Program-made: the position numbers and the translations under genes
Source: Melampsora larici-populina 98AG31
Taxonomy: Eukaryota; Basidiomycota; Pucciniomycetes; Pucciniales; Melampsoraceae
Reading direction: 5' to 3'
Assembly (NCBI RefSeq): GCF_000204055.1
Contig: NW_006768824.1
Location: 126,366 to 190,365, forward strand
DNA length: 64,000 bases
In this document: positions 12,488 to 21,700 of the stretch, one piece after another
Layout: each line of letters begins with the position of its first letter
Numbering within the stretch: the first letter of the stretch is position 1
Notes under the pieces: generated by a model
Told to the model about the DNA's origin: nothing
The model's input: only the letters and a program-made list of their open reading frames with translations
Databases searched by the model: none

Positions 12488-13726
12488 TTACGACTTTTTC
12501 GACCGACTGCGAGTAAGTCTCGAGGGCATCTTTGTTTGTTTGTCTTGTTGTGCCTCTGTCTCTGCCTTGCGGGCTCGCTTGCGAGTGAGAGGATGTGGGA
12601 TTGCATTCGGGCTAACCACATTCGGTTCAGTTGCAGTGTTTTTGCATGGTGGTGAACACTTTAGATCGGCGGGATTAAATCCATAGGTAGGAGTTTGATT
12701 TGTAGGCATCAAAGGTGAATTAATATCACAAGCCGTGAGAACACAGGTGGTGGCTTGATGCGAGGGTGATAGCGAGGGGGTATTTGAAATTTCAGCAGGG
12801 AGCATGTCATTTGATGTTTTATCGATTTGAGTCTAACAAATTGGGTTGTTATCAGTCAGCATTGTACTTGTAATCAGCTTGAAAGAAAACATCAATACAT
12901 CTATCTGTTGGTCTTCGACTTTGTTTTTATCCACATGGCGACTGTCATCCTGGACTTCAGAATGGCTTGGGTTGGACTATATTGGAAATGATATTGTGAG
13001 CTTTGATTGGAGCATATCTAGAGATGGTATATCAATGTGAGACAGTAAACAATAACTTACTACTGTGTTGAGTAAGCCTCCCATACCTACTGAATTGGAG
13101 TCAGTGTTTGCCTGAGTTTGAGTTCCAATGATAGCACCCAGTTTTTCAGTTGTTGAGAGAAGGTTGTCAATCTGAACGAATAAGAGTTGCTGTTGTTCAA
13201 CAGACAGTGCGAGTATCCGTTGAGAAAAGGTGTGAATGAATGAATGGGTGGTAATATGAGCCGTTTGTGTCTGGGTCGAGTCAAGTTGAGTTTCTTTGAG
13301 ATCTGGGTTATCGGAGATTGTTGAGATTAGCTCGATCGATGGTTGGATAACGTGTGGCTCGATAGAGGGTTGAATATTGAGATTGGGTGGATGGTTGTGA
13401 GTCGTATTCAAATGGGAAAGCGTCCAAGACTGATTTTCGGGGTTATATTTAGCCTTGAGTTGAAATGGGCAGTTGATTTTCAAGGACTTTGATGTTGATT
13501 CTTTAGGTGGTTGCTTTGTAGCTCTGGGTAACCCACTACAATGACATACATATTTGATTGAGGTCCTTGCGATAGACGAGTTACGAATTGAAATTATATA
13601 ACCATGCTGAGTTGCAAAGTTCTTCACATATTGGTTCATCGATTCTCGCTTGACATTGTTGAGTGTGGTGATGGGAGGTGGGGCGGGTATATCAGTGTTT
13701 GGAGTGTTGGTTTCAGGTGATTCCAT
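12488..13726 (-). CDS. FAR1/WRKY-GCM1-type zinc-finger protein
   Basis: Start ATG at 13726. The first exon encodes a FAR1-like DNA-binding domain, the kind found at the N-terminus of MULE transposases and FAR1 factors: a YVCHCSG cysteine block at about residue 58, INCPF with a further cysteine near residue 83, and a THNHPP histidine pair near residue 112. The first intron starts GTAAGTTATTG near 13066. A short middle exon and a last exon (from about 12837) end in a basic RKRARK/SRSKK tail that suggests nuclear localisation. There is no catalytic core, so this is not a full MULE transposase. Its position next to the KDZ transposase and inside the termini suggests accessory cargo or a regulator. 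Confidence 0.65.
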
Positions 13727-13774
13727 ATCTGATTGTGATCTTGAAGTGAAGGATGATTAGAACACGCTCAAGGA

Positions 13775-13893
13775 GGGTAGTGGGTGGTATGGTGGTGAGA
13801 AAAAATCAATAGTGGCGGGTGGTGTGGTACCGTGGTGGTAAGCAGGGTAAGTTGGTGGTATGGTGGTGAGAAAAAATCAATAGTGGCGGGTAT
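13775..13893 (-). repeat. Inverted copies of the left subterminal repeat
   Basis: Two units containing GGTGAGAAAAAATCAATAG, the complement of the ATTGATTTTTTCTCACC unit at about 2863. This marks the inner part of the right-end array. Confidence 0.85.
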
Positions 13894-14354
13894 TGGAAGT
13901 CATTTTTATTTTTCTATCTTAATTGTTATTCTTTTATTTTTCAGGTAATCGTCAAGACCTTCAAACGTTAAGACTGAAATTCAACATTTACTTATTTAGA
14001 AAACAAATGAAGTAAGAGCTAAAACGTACATCAAAGGGTTAAGTAGATTGGCGAGAAGAGAACGGGTTGGGATGATTGCTCTTGTATGCAGGGATGTGTG
14101 GACACGTGACGCGTGATTTTTGTCTTCTCTCTTTTTGATCATTTATACTCTTGTTCTCTTTTGTCCCCTTTTGATTTTTCTTTTTCCCCACCGTTTGGGA
14201 AAAGAAAATCTAAAGGCAATGTTTTTCTATTCTTATTATTATTCGAGTCAGACTCTTTCATTAACTATCAATATTTGCTTTTTCATTTCGCGTTTTCTTT
14301 CTTTTTAACTTTTCAATCTTCTACTAGTCTTTATCTCTTTTTACAAACCTTGTC

Positions 14355-14588
14355 AGGTTTGCTTTTTATCTTTGATCTCTTCGAGTCTCGTCAACTCGCT
14401 GTCGAGAGGTCTCATATTGTCTTGTTCTGTTAAAGGTTTGCTTTTTATCTTTGATCTCTTCGAGTCTCGTCAACTCGCTGTCGAGAGGTCTCATATTGTC
14501 TTGTTCTGTTAAAGGTTTGCTTTTTATCTTTGATCTCTTCGAGTCTCGTCAACTCGCTGTCGAGAGGTCTCATATTGTCTTGTTCTGT
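14355..14588. repeat. Minisatellite, three 79-bp units
   Basis: Units start at 14355, 14434 and 14513 (AGGTTTGCTTTTTATC...) and are nearly identical over the full 79 bp. The array lies inside the right-hand subterminal region of the KDZ element and has no counterpart at the left end. Confidence 0.95.
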
Positions 14589-14589
14589 A

Positions 14590-14798
14590 CTTGAAGTAGT
14601 GGTGTGGTGTGGTGAGGGGTGTGGGGTAAGTTGGTGGTATGGTGGTGAGAAAAACTCAATGGTGGCGGGTAGTGGTGTGGTGTGGTGAGGGGTGTGGGGT
14701 AAGTTGGTGGTATGGTGGTGAGAAAAACTCAATGGTGGCGGGTGGTGTGGTGTGGTGAGGGGTGTTTGGTGTAGCCATGGCTTGGTTGGAGATATATG
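14590..14798 (-). repeat. KDZ right inverted repeat, inner segment
   Basis: Complement of the left subterminal array and TIR interior (ends CATGGCTTGGTTGGAGATATATG). The outer part of this repeat continues at 19430-19574. The break is exactly the Tc1/mariner insertion. Confidence 0.9.
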
Positions 14799-14800
14799 TA

Positions 14801-14885
14801 TTACTTTTGCTAAAAAGGAAGCCCGGGGTGAAAAAAATAAAAATAAAATGTAGCCCAGAATTTCACCGCAGTCACTGCAGTGGGC
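14801..14885 (+). repeat. Tc1/mariner left TIR
   Basis: Begins TTACTTTTGCTAAAAAGG; includes GCCCGGGGTG and an A/T-rich middle; ends TCACTGCAGTGGGC. It pairs with 19343-19427. Confidence 0.95.
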
Positions 14886-15012
14886 ATATGTACAGCAGCA
14901 GACACGGTCAGAGATTTTGCAGGTGCAGCCCCGCCTCCAATCTCGACCAATTTGATTCAGCTCCTTCAAGAGAGCCTGCCAGCAACCATAAATTTTCATA
15001 CTTGTCTTCTCA

Positions 15013-16233
15013 ATGGGGTTCCGTAAATATTCAGCTGATATCAAAGTGCTTGCTGTTCGCTGGAGTCTTCAAGGAATTCCAAGATCTTTAATCCGACAGC
15101 GACTCAGCAAGCGGATTTCTCGCCGATCCTTTGGCCGATGGATCGAGCTCTACAACCTAACTCGTGCAGTCATACGCGATCCCAACACCTACGAACGCCG
15201 TGGTCGGCGCCAGCACTTGAATGCCACGGATCGCAAATTCATGGAAGAATTGGTCCTCAACCAGCCAGCACTTTTCCTCGACGAGATTCAAGAAAAACTT
15301 TACAATGCACATGGGAAGATGCCTTCCATAAGTACCGTTCATCTCGAACTTATGAGCCGTCTTATGATAAGCTTGAAGAAGGCCTGTGTCAGTAACGCTC
15401 GGAAATCCCTGATGCCAAAATTGAAATGGATGCGCGATATGATGGGCTATCCATCCAACTTCTTAGTTTTTACAGGTCAGTCCAATTTCACTTTCTATCT
15501 CATATCTTCTGTATTGAAATCCTCTACCTGCTCACGAATTGCAGACGAGAGCGCAGTCTGTGGACGGGATCTACTACGAAAACGTCAGCGAAGCAAGATT
15601 GGAGTACGCACCACTCGCAAGGTTCCTAAGATGCATCAAGGACGGTATTCCCTCCTTCCAGCCATCACTTATGATGGCTTGCTGGCTCTTTCAGTTCTTG
15701 AGGGGCCGGTGAATCGGAAGCAATTCGAGAAATTTTTGAAATACAGCTTAGTATGTGGTTTTCCCTTTACTTCAATAGCCATTGTTCCAGACTGACCTCA
15801 ATCCAATGTACAGCTTCCTCGCATGAATCGATTTCCAGCAGACAATAGTGTCTTAGTACTGGACAATGCCTCAATCCATCGTGGTGGATCGATTTCTGAC
15901 CTCTGTCGTAAGAGAGGTATGTCTAATCTCATCATCTTTCCTCGGTCATGTTTTCATTTCACTGACTCAAGCGGGACAAATTAAACTTTAGGAATTCTTC
16001 TTCGTTACCTACCACCATACTGTCCTGAGTTGAATCCGATTGAACTCGGATTCAATGCCTTCAAATTTGACCTCCGAAGATCACAAGTATTGGCGACTAG
16101 GACTAACCCAATTGGACCAATACGAAGGGCTGCCCATAAGACCTTTGGACCCGAACTATTACCTAAGTTATACCACCATTGTGGTTATCGCACATTTGAT
16201 GAAGTGCTCGATCGTAGAATGGAAGAAATATGA
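15013..16233 (+). CDS. Tc1/mariner transposase (IS630 superfamily, DD34E)
   Basis: Exons 15013-15475, 15545-15750, 15814-15916 and 15992-16233 join in frame to 337 residues. Residues 1-60 are a helix-turn-helix/homeodomain-like region (YSADIKVLAVRW, SRRSFGRWIELY), followed by a second helical DNA-binding part. The catalytic residues are visible: D in the FTDESAV block (created across the first intron), D in VLDNASIHRG, and E in YCPELNPIE, with 34 residues between the last two, the Tc1-type DD34E spacing. No stop or frameshift was seen, so it may be active. A minus-strand gene shares the element. Confidence 0.92.
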
Positions 16234-17562
16234 TACTTTTCAGCCAATGAGGTATGAGACATTCGTTTGTAGCTTTCAAGTTGTTTAGCTCAGTGGATTG
16301 ATTTCCTTTCAAATCATCTTTTTAGCTCATATGATTCATTTCCTTTCAAATCATCAAGATCGGCCTTTTCATGGACCGAGTCTTTCTTTGGTGCGACTAC
16401 ACTTCAGGGAATCCTTGGATGAAGTTTTAAAGAAATGAATTTAAATCCAGATCAACTTTGGTTTAAAGAACACGTTTATGGCTCGAAGATCTTCTCGACA
16501 ATAGTGAATTCGAATCGATCGATCTCAAGTTTATGACTTTCTTCTTGGCTTACAAGTCTTCAAGGAAATTGATTGCTTCACTTGGCTTTGGTTTTTCGAT
16601 TTCATTTTCACTTTATCTTTTGATCGTTAACTTCGTTGGACTAGATGGGATCACAGGGATATATTCGGCTTATTGGAAACAATCTTTGGTGCGACTACAC
16701 TTCAATATGAGTTACATACGTCAAATCGATCAGCTTCAGATCACATCTAAATCTCCCAATCAAATTGAATCGATCCAAAGTCCTCAAATCCAATCCCATC
16801 AGTCCTGTACATTCAAATCATCATTCATTTCAAGAAACTATCGAACCAAATCAAAGTGATTCAATCGGTGGATCTAGTTTTGTCCTTAATTTACATACTA
16901 GTAGAACTATAGTAGAACTATGATTGTCTAGAGCACACTTTTGAATGAAATTTAAAAATAACAGTTTGCTCTTTTGGCTGAGCCCGATATACATAAGACA
17001 CAACTTAGGTGGATCTTTAGACATTCAAATGGGCTAAGAGCACCATCTGCTGATGAGAAAGTTGGAAGAAAGTTGTGATTAAGCTATTCAAATGGGCTAA
17101 AATCACCGTTATCCTTGTTTTGTTGAGTGTGATGTAAGAAAGATCAGATCGAGCTGAAAAATTGACTCGATCCTAGGGCAAAAGATACACATCATGTCCA
17201 ATCAAGAGTCAAACTTGATGTCTTGAAATCATCCAGATCGAGCTTAATTTGAAGCTCGATCATTTGAGTCTAATTGTCTTTGAGGGCACAGATAGAGCAG
17301 GATCGAGCTGAAGATTCAGCTCGATCCTAAGACAATCAAAAGTCACTTGGTGGCGACTTCAGAGGGAGAGATCTCTGTCTCCAAATCACCATGACCAAGC
17401 TTTGTTTGAAGCTCAATCATGTAAACTGGTGTGAGGCAGGGTCAGAGGACCATGATTCTAACAAATGGTACGGTTATATTACTTTTAAAACTGTAGTCTT
17501 AATATTACCCACTAATCACAACAATAGAGGGTCAAAATCTAATCAGTAATGTAAAGCCAGGA
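16234..17562. other. Non-coding middle of the Tc1/mariner element with hairpins
   Basis: No gene seen. It contains an exact 22-bp direct repeat (16385-16406 and 16683-16704, TCTTTGGTGCGACTACACTTCA without its first or last bases) and three hairpins built on GATCGAGCT/AGCTCGATC: 17147-17172 (imperfect), 17236-17261 (10-bp perfect stem) and 17300-17327 (13-bp perfect stem). Confidence 0.75.
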
Positions 17563-19322
17563 TTAAAACATTGAAGTGCGCCTTGCTTTCCGAGCGGTAC
17601 TGCGTTCACAGGTCCTGTTACTTATATACTTCCGAGAATCTAAGTATAGCATAGTGATTGAAGCCTTGGACAATCCATGTTGAGCTAGATCCGCTCGAGA
17701 TAAATGTTCTTCTGTGATCATTCTATGGTCGGTGATTTCCGCTTCTTTTAAAATCTGGCGAATGTGGTCTTTTCTATCATCTGGTAAAGTGCAGAACTGA
17801 AGGAATCCTTCGGTTCCATTTGCGGCGGCGGGATCATATGACAAAGGTGAAGATGACACATGAGGAAATGATTCGGGTGTATTCTTTCGTTTATGAGAAG
17901 CATGTGGAGTTGTAGGTGGCTCGACATCGCCAGCTAGTTGCTTTTGAGGTGATCGTACTGCTTCACCAATGGCTCCCGCGAGGCTAACAACAAGTTGAGT
18001 GATAGCGGCAGGGGTGAAACTATTGGATTCAGACTTTTCAGTTGATGAAGCGGGAGGTTTGTTTTTGACCTTCTTGCTGAGGTCATACTTGAAATGGGCG
18101 GGAGGGGTATCCATGCTAACCTCATCTTGGTTCTTGCAAATGATACACCCAAAAGTCAGCTTACATAGGTAATGAAGAGAGGCATTCAACTTACTCGTAG
18201 CCTAGCCCACTCTTCTGCTTTATCAAGCGTCAAAACAAAGTATTGAGTGGAATCGGTTGGATCTGTCACAATCGGACACCTTTTGTGGTAGCGACCGTCC
18301 ATCTTGTGGTGGTCAAGAAGGTCACTCGCAAACTTGTTCTCGTGATCGCCAGCCGTTTGTTCCATATTGTCTGATCCACCGTCAGACTTTGGGTTTGAGA
18401 TCAAATAAAGACACATCAGTCTAGTTTGAGAAAAGGAGTGGTTAGTAGACCGATAATCTCACCTCTTCAGAGTCAAACAAATCCTTGTCGATTCCTTGTT
18501 TCACCTGAAGCTTGTGCTTGCGCTCAGCTGAAGCCACAATTAGCTCGGTGCGAGCAGCCTGAAGAAATTCAAAAACAGATGAGACATAATGAGACCCCCT
18601 GGCTTGAGATAGGGCGGACTCACTTTTTCAGCTTGAGCTTTGACCTTGTTTGGATGAGGTGCAAAGTAGCTGATCCCAGCTTCCCAACCTGGAAACACAG
18701 CTTCGCCCTCTTCGACCCATTGTTGAACCTTCTCTGAACTTAAATGCTTTCAAGCCTTAAGAGTCTTTGGGAAATCAGAATGTGATTTGATGTACCAAGT
18801 CCACACACCAGGGTTCTTCTTGCTATTTGATGAAAGCTTGATCAATTTTTCAAGGGACTGCTTGTTGTCCTTGGCAAATTCAGCGCATTTTTCTTTGAGT
18901 TCCTCCAAATCAAATTGCTTCGAATTCCAAGGGATTACACATTCAGAGCATGAGATCTGTGAAAATCCTGACTTAGCCGTCTTGCAAGGAACCCAAAATT
19001 CACACTCGAAGTAGAAGTGATATGCAGTGTTTTCTTCATCGTCTTGTTTATTGTTGATATTGGGCTGTGGGCTCTGTAAGATTTGGAATAGTCAAAGATG
19101 AGTATGTTGGATAATGGACATGATAGGTGGAAAAAAGCTTGAAAACATCACCTGAACAGTCACAGAGTCCGGGGAATCAACATTGACACCTTCATTGGCC
19201 AGTGGATTGGATGGGGAGGAACAATCAAGAAAGATTGGGTTGACGTGCTGATCCTTTGATTTCATGATTGAGTTCTGAAAAAGAATGAGTGGTAAGGGGA
19301 TTGGCAAATTTGGGATAGGCAA
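17563..19322 (-). pseudogene. Uncharacterised multi-exon gene carried by the Tc1/mariner element
   Basis: Read on the minus strand: exon 1 starts at ATG 19322 (or 19265). The next exon (from about 19074) is a block with FYFECEFWVPC and a C-x2-C pair (SCSEC). Further exons follow with AARTELIVASAERKHKL, then ASDLLDHHKMDGRYHKRC, then a Ser/Pro-rich linker, and a C-terminal block with helical character (DHIRQILKEAEI, DLAQHGLSKASI; it vaguely resembles a SAM-like helical domain). Junctions have good donors and acceptors. One in-frame TGA at about 18744, between TLKA and KHLSS, breaks an otherwise consistent reading frame, so I call it a pseudogene. A sequencing error or an unseen intron is possible. 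No function is recognised. Confidence 0.55.
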
Positions 19323-19342
19323 TGCGGCTGCTCAAGCTCCAG

Positions 19343-19427
19343 GCCCACCGCAGTGACTGCGGTGAAATTCTGGGCTACATTTTATTTTTATTTTTTTCAC
19401 CCCGGGCTTCCTTTTTAGCAAAAGTAA
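19343..19427 (-). repeat. Tc1/mariner right TIR
   Basis: Complement of 14801-14885 with one mismatch (GCGGTGG against GCAGTGG), followed by the TA duplication at 19428-19429. Confidence 0.95.
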
Positions 19428-19429
19428 TA

Positions 19430-19574
19430 AAACTTGTACTTAGCAGAATTTCAACGTGACCCAAGATGTATCTACATGAAAATAGATGCATCTTCGATTC
19501 ATTTCGGACCCCCTCGGACAGTAGTGATCCCCGGCGGGTCGGATTACTTCAGTCGTTTTGGTAACGTACAGGTG
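19430..19574 (-). repeat. KDZ right terminal inverted repeat, outer segment
   Basis: Complement of 2410-2553, ending GTAACGTACAGGTG, then the AAGGTAGC target duplication at 19575-19582. Confidence 0.93.
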
Positions 19575-19582
19575 AAGGTAGC

Positions 19583-20754
19583 TTGCGAGGCCCAGGAGGT
19601 CAGTAACATCTCATCATTGCTCATTCATTATCATCAAGTATATCTAATCGATGTTTGTGATGACAGGTCATCAACTCCATGCTGTCTGCTGATCGCAAGG
19701 CACAGTTTTTCAAGGGGGTCACCATCTCACCAGCTGAATGGCATGTGGTTGAATTAGTCAACAAGGTTTTAAAGGTGGATTCTTCTCTCTCTCTCTCTCA
19801 TCACATTTCTCCCGATATTGATCAATATTTAATATTTATCCCACTTAGACCTTTGTCGATGCCACAGCCCGAGTCAAAGGTAATGGCCCAACTGGGTGTA
19901 TTGTCCTGGCCGAATATAAACGGGTCATCAATGAGCTCACCACCCTTCAAACCGATGCGAAAGACTTTCCCAGCCTACTGGTTGCAATTGATGAGATGGT
20001 CAAGTGGCTTGGCAAGTATCAGGAAGAATCACTAAACTGTGATAGTATCATTCTCGCTACTGTCCTTAATGCCCGATTCCGGGGCAAGTTCTTCAGCGTC
20101 CACTATCCTGAATATGATTCCTCAGCCAATGTTGCTATTGAAACCGCTTTCAATACGGTCTTGGAGGAAAATCAACATCAAGAGCGATCACCATCACCTG
20201 ATCGGAGCAAGGAGTCTGCTGAGCCTGAGGAACCCGACACTTTTGATATATTTGCAGCTTCAAACACCACAACTGACAAAGTCTTCAATTCTGAACTCGA
20301 GGACTATCTGCAAGGGAAGTACCCAATCGCCAAGGACCAAACCACTCTCGATTGGTGGAGTGTTAGTTTAATTTTTTATTTTTTATCGTTTTTCCATTCA
20401 TGTATATAATATACAACATGTTTGCTAACACCTTATTTTCTGTCACAGAAACATGAATCCCACTTTCCAATCCTTGCTCAACTAGCTCGTGACTATTTGT
20501 CTGTGTCAGCCACGTCGTGTGCGTGTGAGCGTACTTTTTCCGCCGCGGCCAACATTTGTACCCCGTTACGTGGATCAATGCACCCTAAGACCATGGAACG
20601 TCTCGTGGGTTCCCAAGCCTGGTTGAAGGAAGAGATCGTTCCAGGTGGAGATTTTGAAGAAGCAATCGAGGCTTTTCAAGCTTTTATCAATAGCTCGGCA
20701 AAAAAAATGAAAAGCATGGTAACAAAACAAGATTCAGAAAAAAAGAAGTTGTAG
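19583..20754 (+). pseudogene. hAT transposase, C-terminal half with hATC dimerisation domain
   Basis: Continues the gene interrupted at 2409. Exons are up to 19598, then 19667-19774, 19849-20361 and 20449-20754 (stop at 20752-20754). The last two exons carry the hAT C-terminal dimerisation signature: TLDWW, then FPILAQLARDYLSVSAT, CERTFSAAA and MHPKTMERL. Upstream of it is an acidic insert (about 20170-20270). Apart from the KDZ insertion, no stop or frameshift was seen in this part. Confidence 0.87.
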
Positions 20755-21104
20755 TGTTTTTTTCAAATGTTTTTGTTCTCTTTCTTTTTCTTCCTTTTTC
20801 TTTTCCATTATATTGGCCATAGATATACATCACTATGCTTTTAAAAATGTCATCAAGTTTGTCTTTTTTCCAAAAACCAGCCGATGTGCGCCACTCATAG
20901 CAGTGTGCGTAGTGGTGAAACCACTACGCACACCGAGGTAAGGAAAACAAAAAAAAAGGTGATTTGGCGCGCAGCGAGATTGAGCGCAGCTCTGCGCTCC
21001 GCTCCCAAAATGGGTCAAAAACCTGAGCGGAGCGTAGCAATTGCGGTGTTGATACCACTAAGACTCAAAAGTCACAATATCTCAGCAACCCAGATACATA
21101 TAGA
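20755..21104. other. hAT 3' flank with palindromes
   Basis: Three perfect inverted repeats: 20903-20916/20920-20933 (14-bp stem, GTGTGCGTAGTGGT), 20982-20989/20992-20999 (GAGCGCAG/CTGCGCTC) and 20995-21004/21025-21034 (CGCTCCGCTC/GAGCGGAGCG). The last two overlap and would exclude each other. Possibly the hAT terminus or binding sites. Confidence 0.7.
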
Positions 21105-21299
21105 TGTTATGATCTCAACTATGTAACGAGCGGTGAAAGGCCCAACAATACATGTCACAGATTAGAGCCTATGTTGTATACTATCCACGTTGTACACATC
21201 TCTCTTTTCTCTTCATCCGACAATCTGCATACCAAGCCTTGAACCTGGTGGGAAGACATCACTAACCCTCGTCCCAAGACCCCAACCCCAGTCCTAACA
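21105..21299 (+). repeat. 5' LTR of the intact chromovirus
   Basis: Begins TGTTATGATCTC and ends CAGTCCTAACA. It contains a CT-rich run (TCTCTCTTTTCTCTTC) ending just before ATCCGACAAT (21215-21224), the sequence complementary to the PBS. This suggests that transcription, and so the R region, begins there. Confidence 0.95.
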
Positions 21300-21300
21300 T

Positions 21301-21310
21301 ATTGTTGGAT
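21301..21310 (+). promoter_or_regulatory. Primer-binding site, predicted self-priming
   Basis: ATTGTTGGAT, one base after the LTR, pairs with LTR RNA ATCCGACAAT (21215-21224) over 10 positions with one G-U pair. Self-priming from the 5' end of the transcript is established for Tf1. The relative at 57858 has a fully Watson-Crick version. I found no need to invoke a tRNA. Confidence 0.7.
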
Positions 21311-21700
21311 CTACCATCGACGAGCGTTGCAAGAAATCAGATTCAAACAGAACCAGAAGAACTTAGATTCAGACTTTCGAATTTTTTTCATACCAGACCG
21401 ATCTAAATCCACCGACTGAATACTGCAAAGAATAGATAAACTCAGAAATTAAATAGAACTTTATATTAGATAAACTTAGAACTTCAGAACCCCAGACTCA
21501 ATCTCTTTGACAAACCCGGATCTTCCAAACCTAGACCACGTTAACACCCGACAGAACACGCTACCACGTCTCCCTCGTACAGAGCCCCCACGGACGACGA
21601 CGTCGAATCAAGTGACTCGTACACCAGCGTAAACCGATCACTACCTGAACTTGATAATCTTGTTGTTACCCCGCAATCAGTCGCATCGGATCCTGAGAAT

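Larger units (their letters stand above)
14801..19427 (+). mobile_element. Tc1/mariner element, 4.6 kb, nested in the KDZ right TIR
   Basis: The 85-bp terminal inverted repeats (14801-14885 and 19343-19427, one mismatch; begin TTACTTTTGCTAAAAAGG) are flanked by TA on both sides (14799-14800 and 19428-19429). The element encodes a DD34E transposase on the plus strand and a second multi-exon gene on the minus strand. Deleting the element and one TA gives a sequence matching the undisturbed left TIR of the KDZ element. At 4.6 kb it is long for this superfamily. Confidence 0.93.
2410..19574 (+). mobile_element. KDZ-class DNA transposon, 17.2 kb including a nested element
   Basis: The termini are inverted repeats (CACCTGTACGTTAC... 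at 2410 and its complement ending at 19574), flanked by AAGGTAGC. Without the nested Tc1/mariner element and its duplicated TA it would be about 12.5 kb. The cargo is an HMG-box-like gene (3142-4928, +), the KDZ transposase (8899-12330, +) and a FAR1-type finger gene (12488-13726, -). Subterminal minisatellites of related sequence sit in opposite orientation at the two ends (2590-2920, and 13775-13893 plus 14590-14775). KDZ (Kyakuja-Dileera-Zisupton) elements are known from basidiomycetes, including rusts. Assigning the whole unit to the KDZ transposase rests on its position inside the termini and on the 8-bp duplication. Confidence 0.88.
1..20935 (+). mobile_element. hAT DNA transposon, split by a nested 17-kb insertion
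   Basis: The two transposase parts (278-2409 and 19583-20754) join at a duplicated 8-bp target site, so they were one gene before the KDZ insertion. The left end of the hAT lies outside the window. The right end is not proven: a cluster of perfect palindromes at 20903-21034, just downstream of the stop codon, is the likeliest subterminal or terminal region. The outer bounds given here are therefore approximate. Confidence 0.75.

Noticed and set aside
12368..12686. Plus-strand frames opposite the FAR1-type gene
   Set aside because: They are the complement of the last exon of the minus-strand gene, which has a basic nuclear-type tail and good splice sites.
2410..19574. TET/JBP dioxygenase cargo in the KDZ element
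   Set aside because: Expected from what is known of basidiomycete KDZ elements, but no HxD...H dioxygenase pattern was found in any of the cargo frames.
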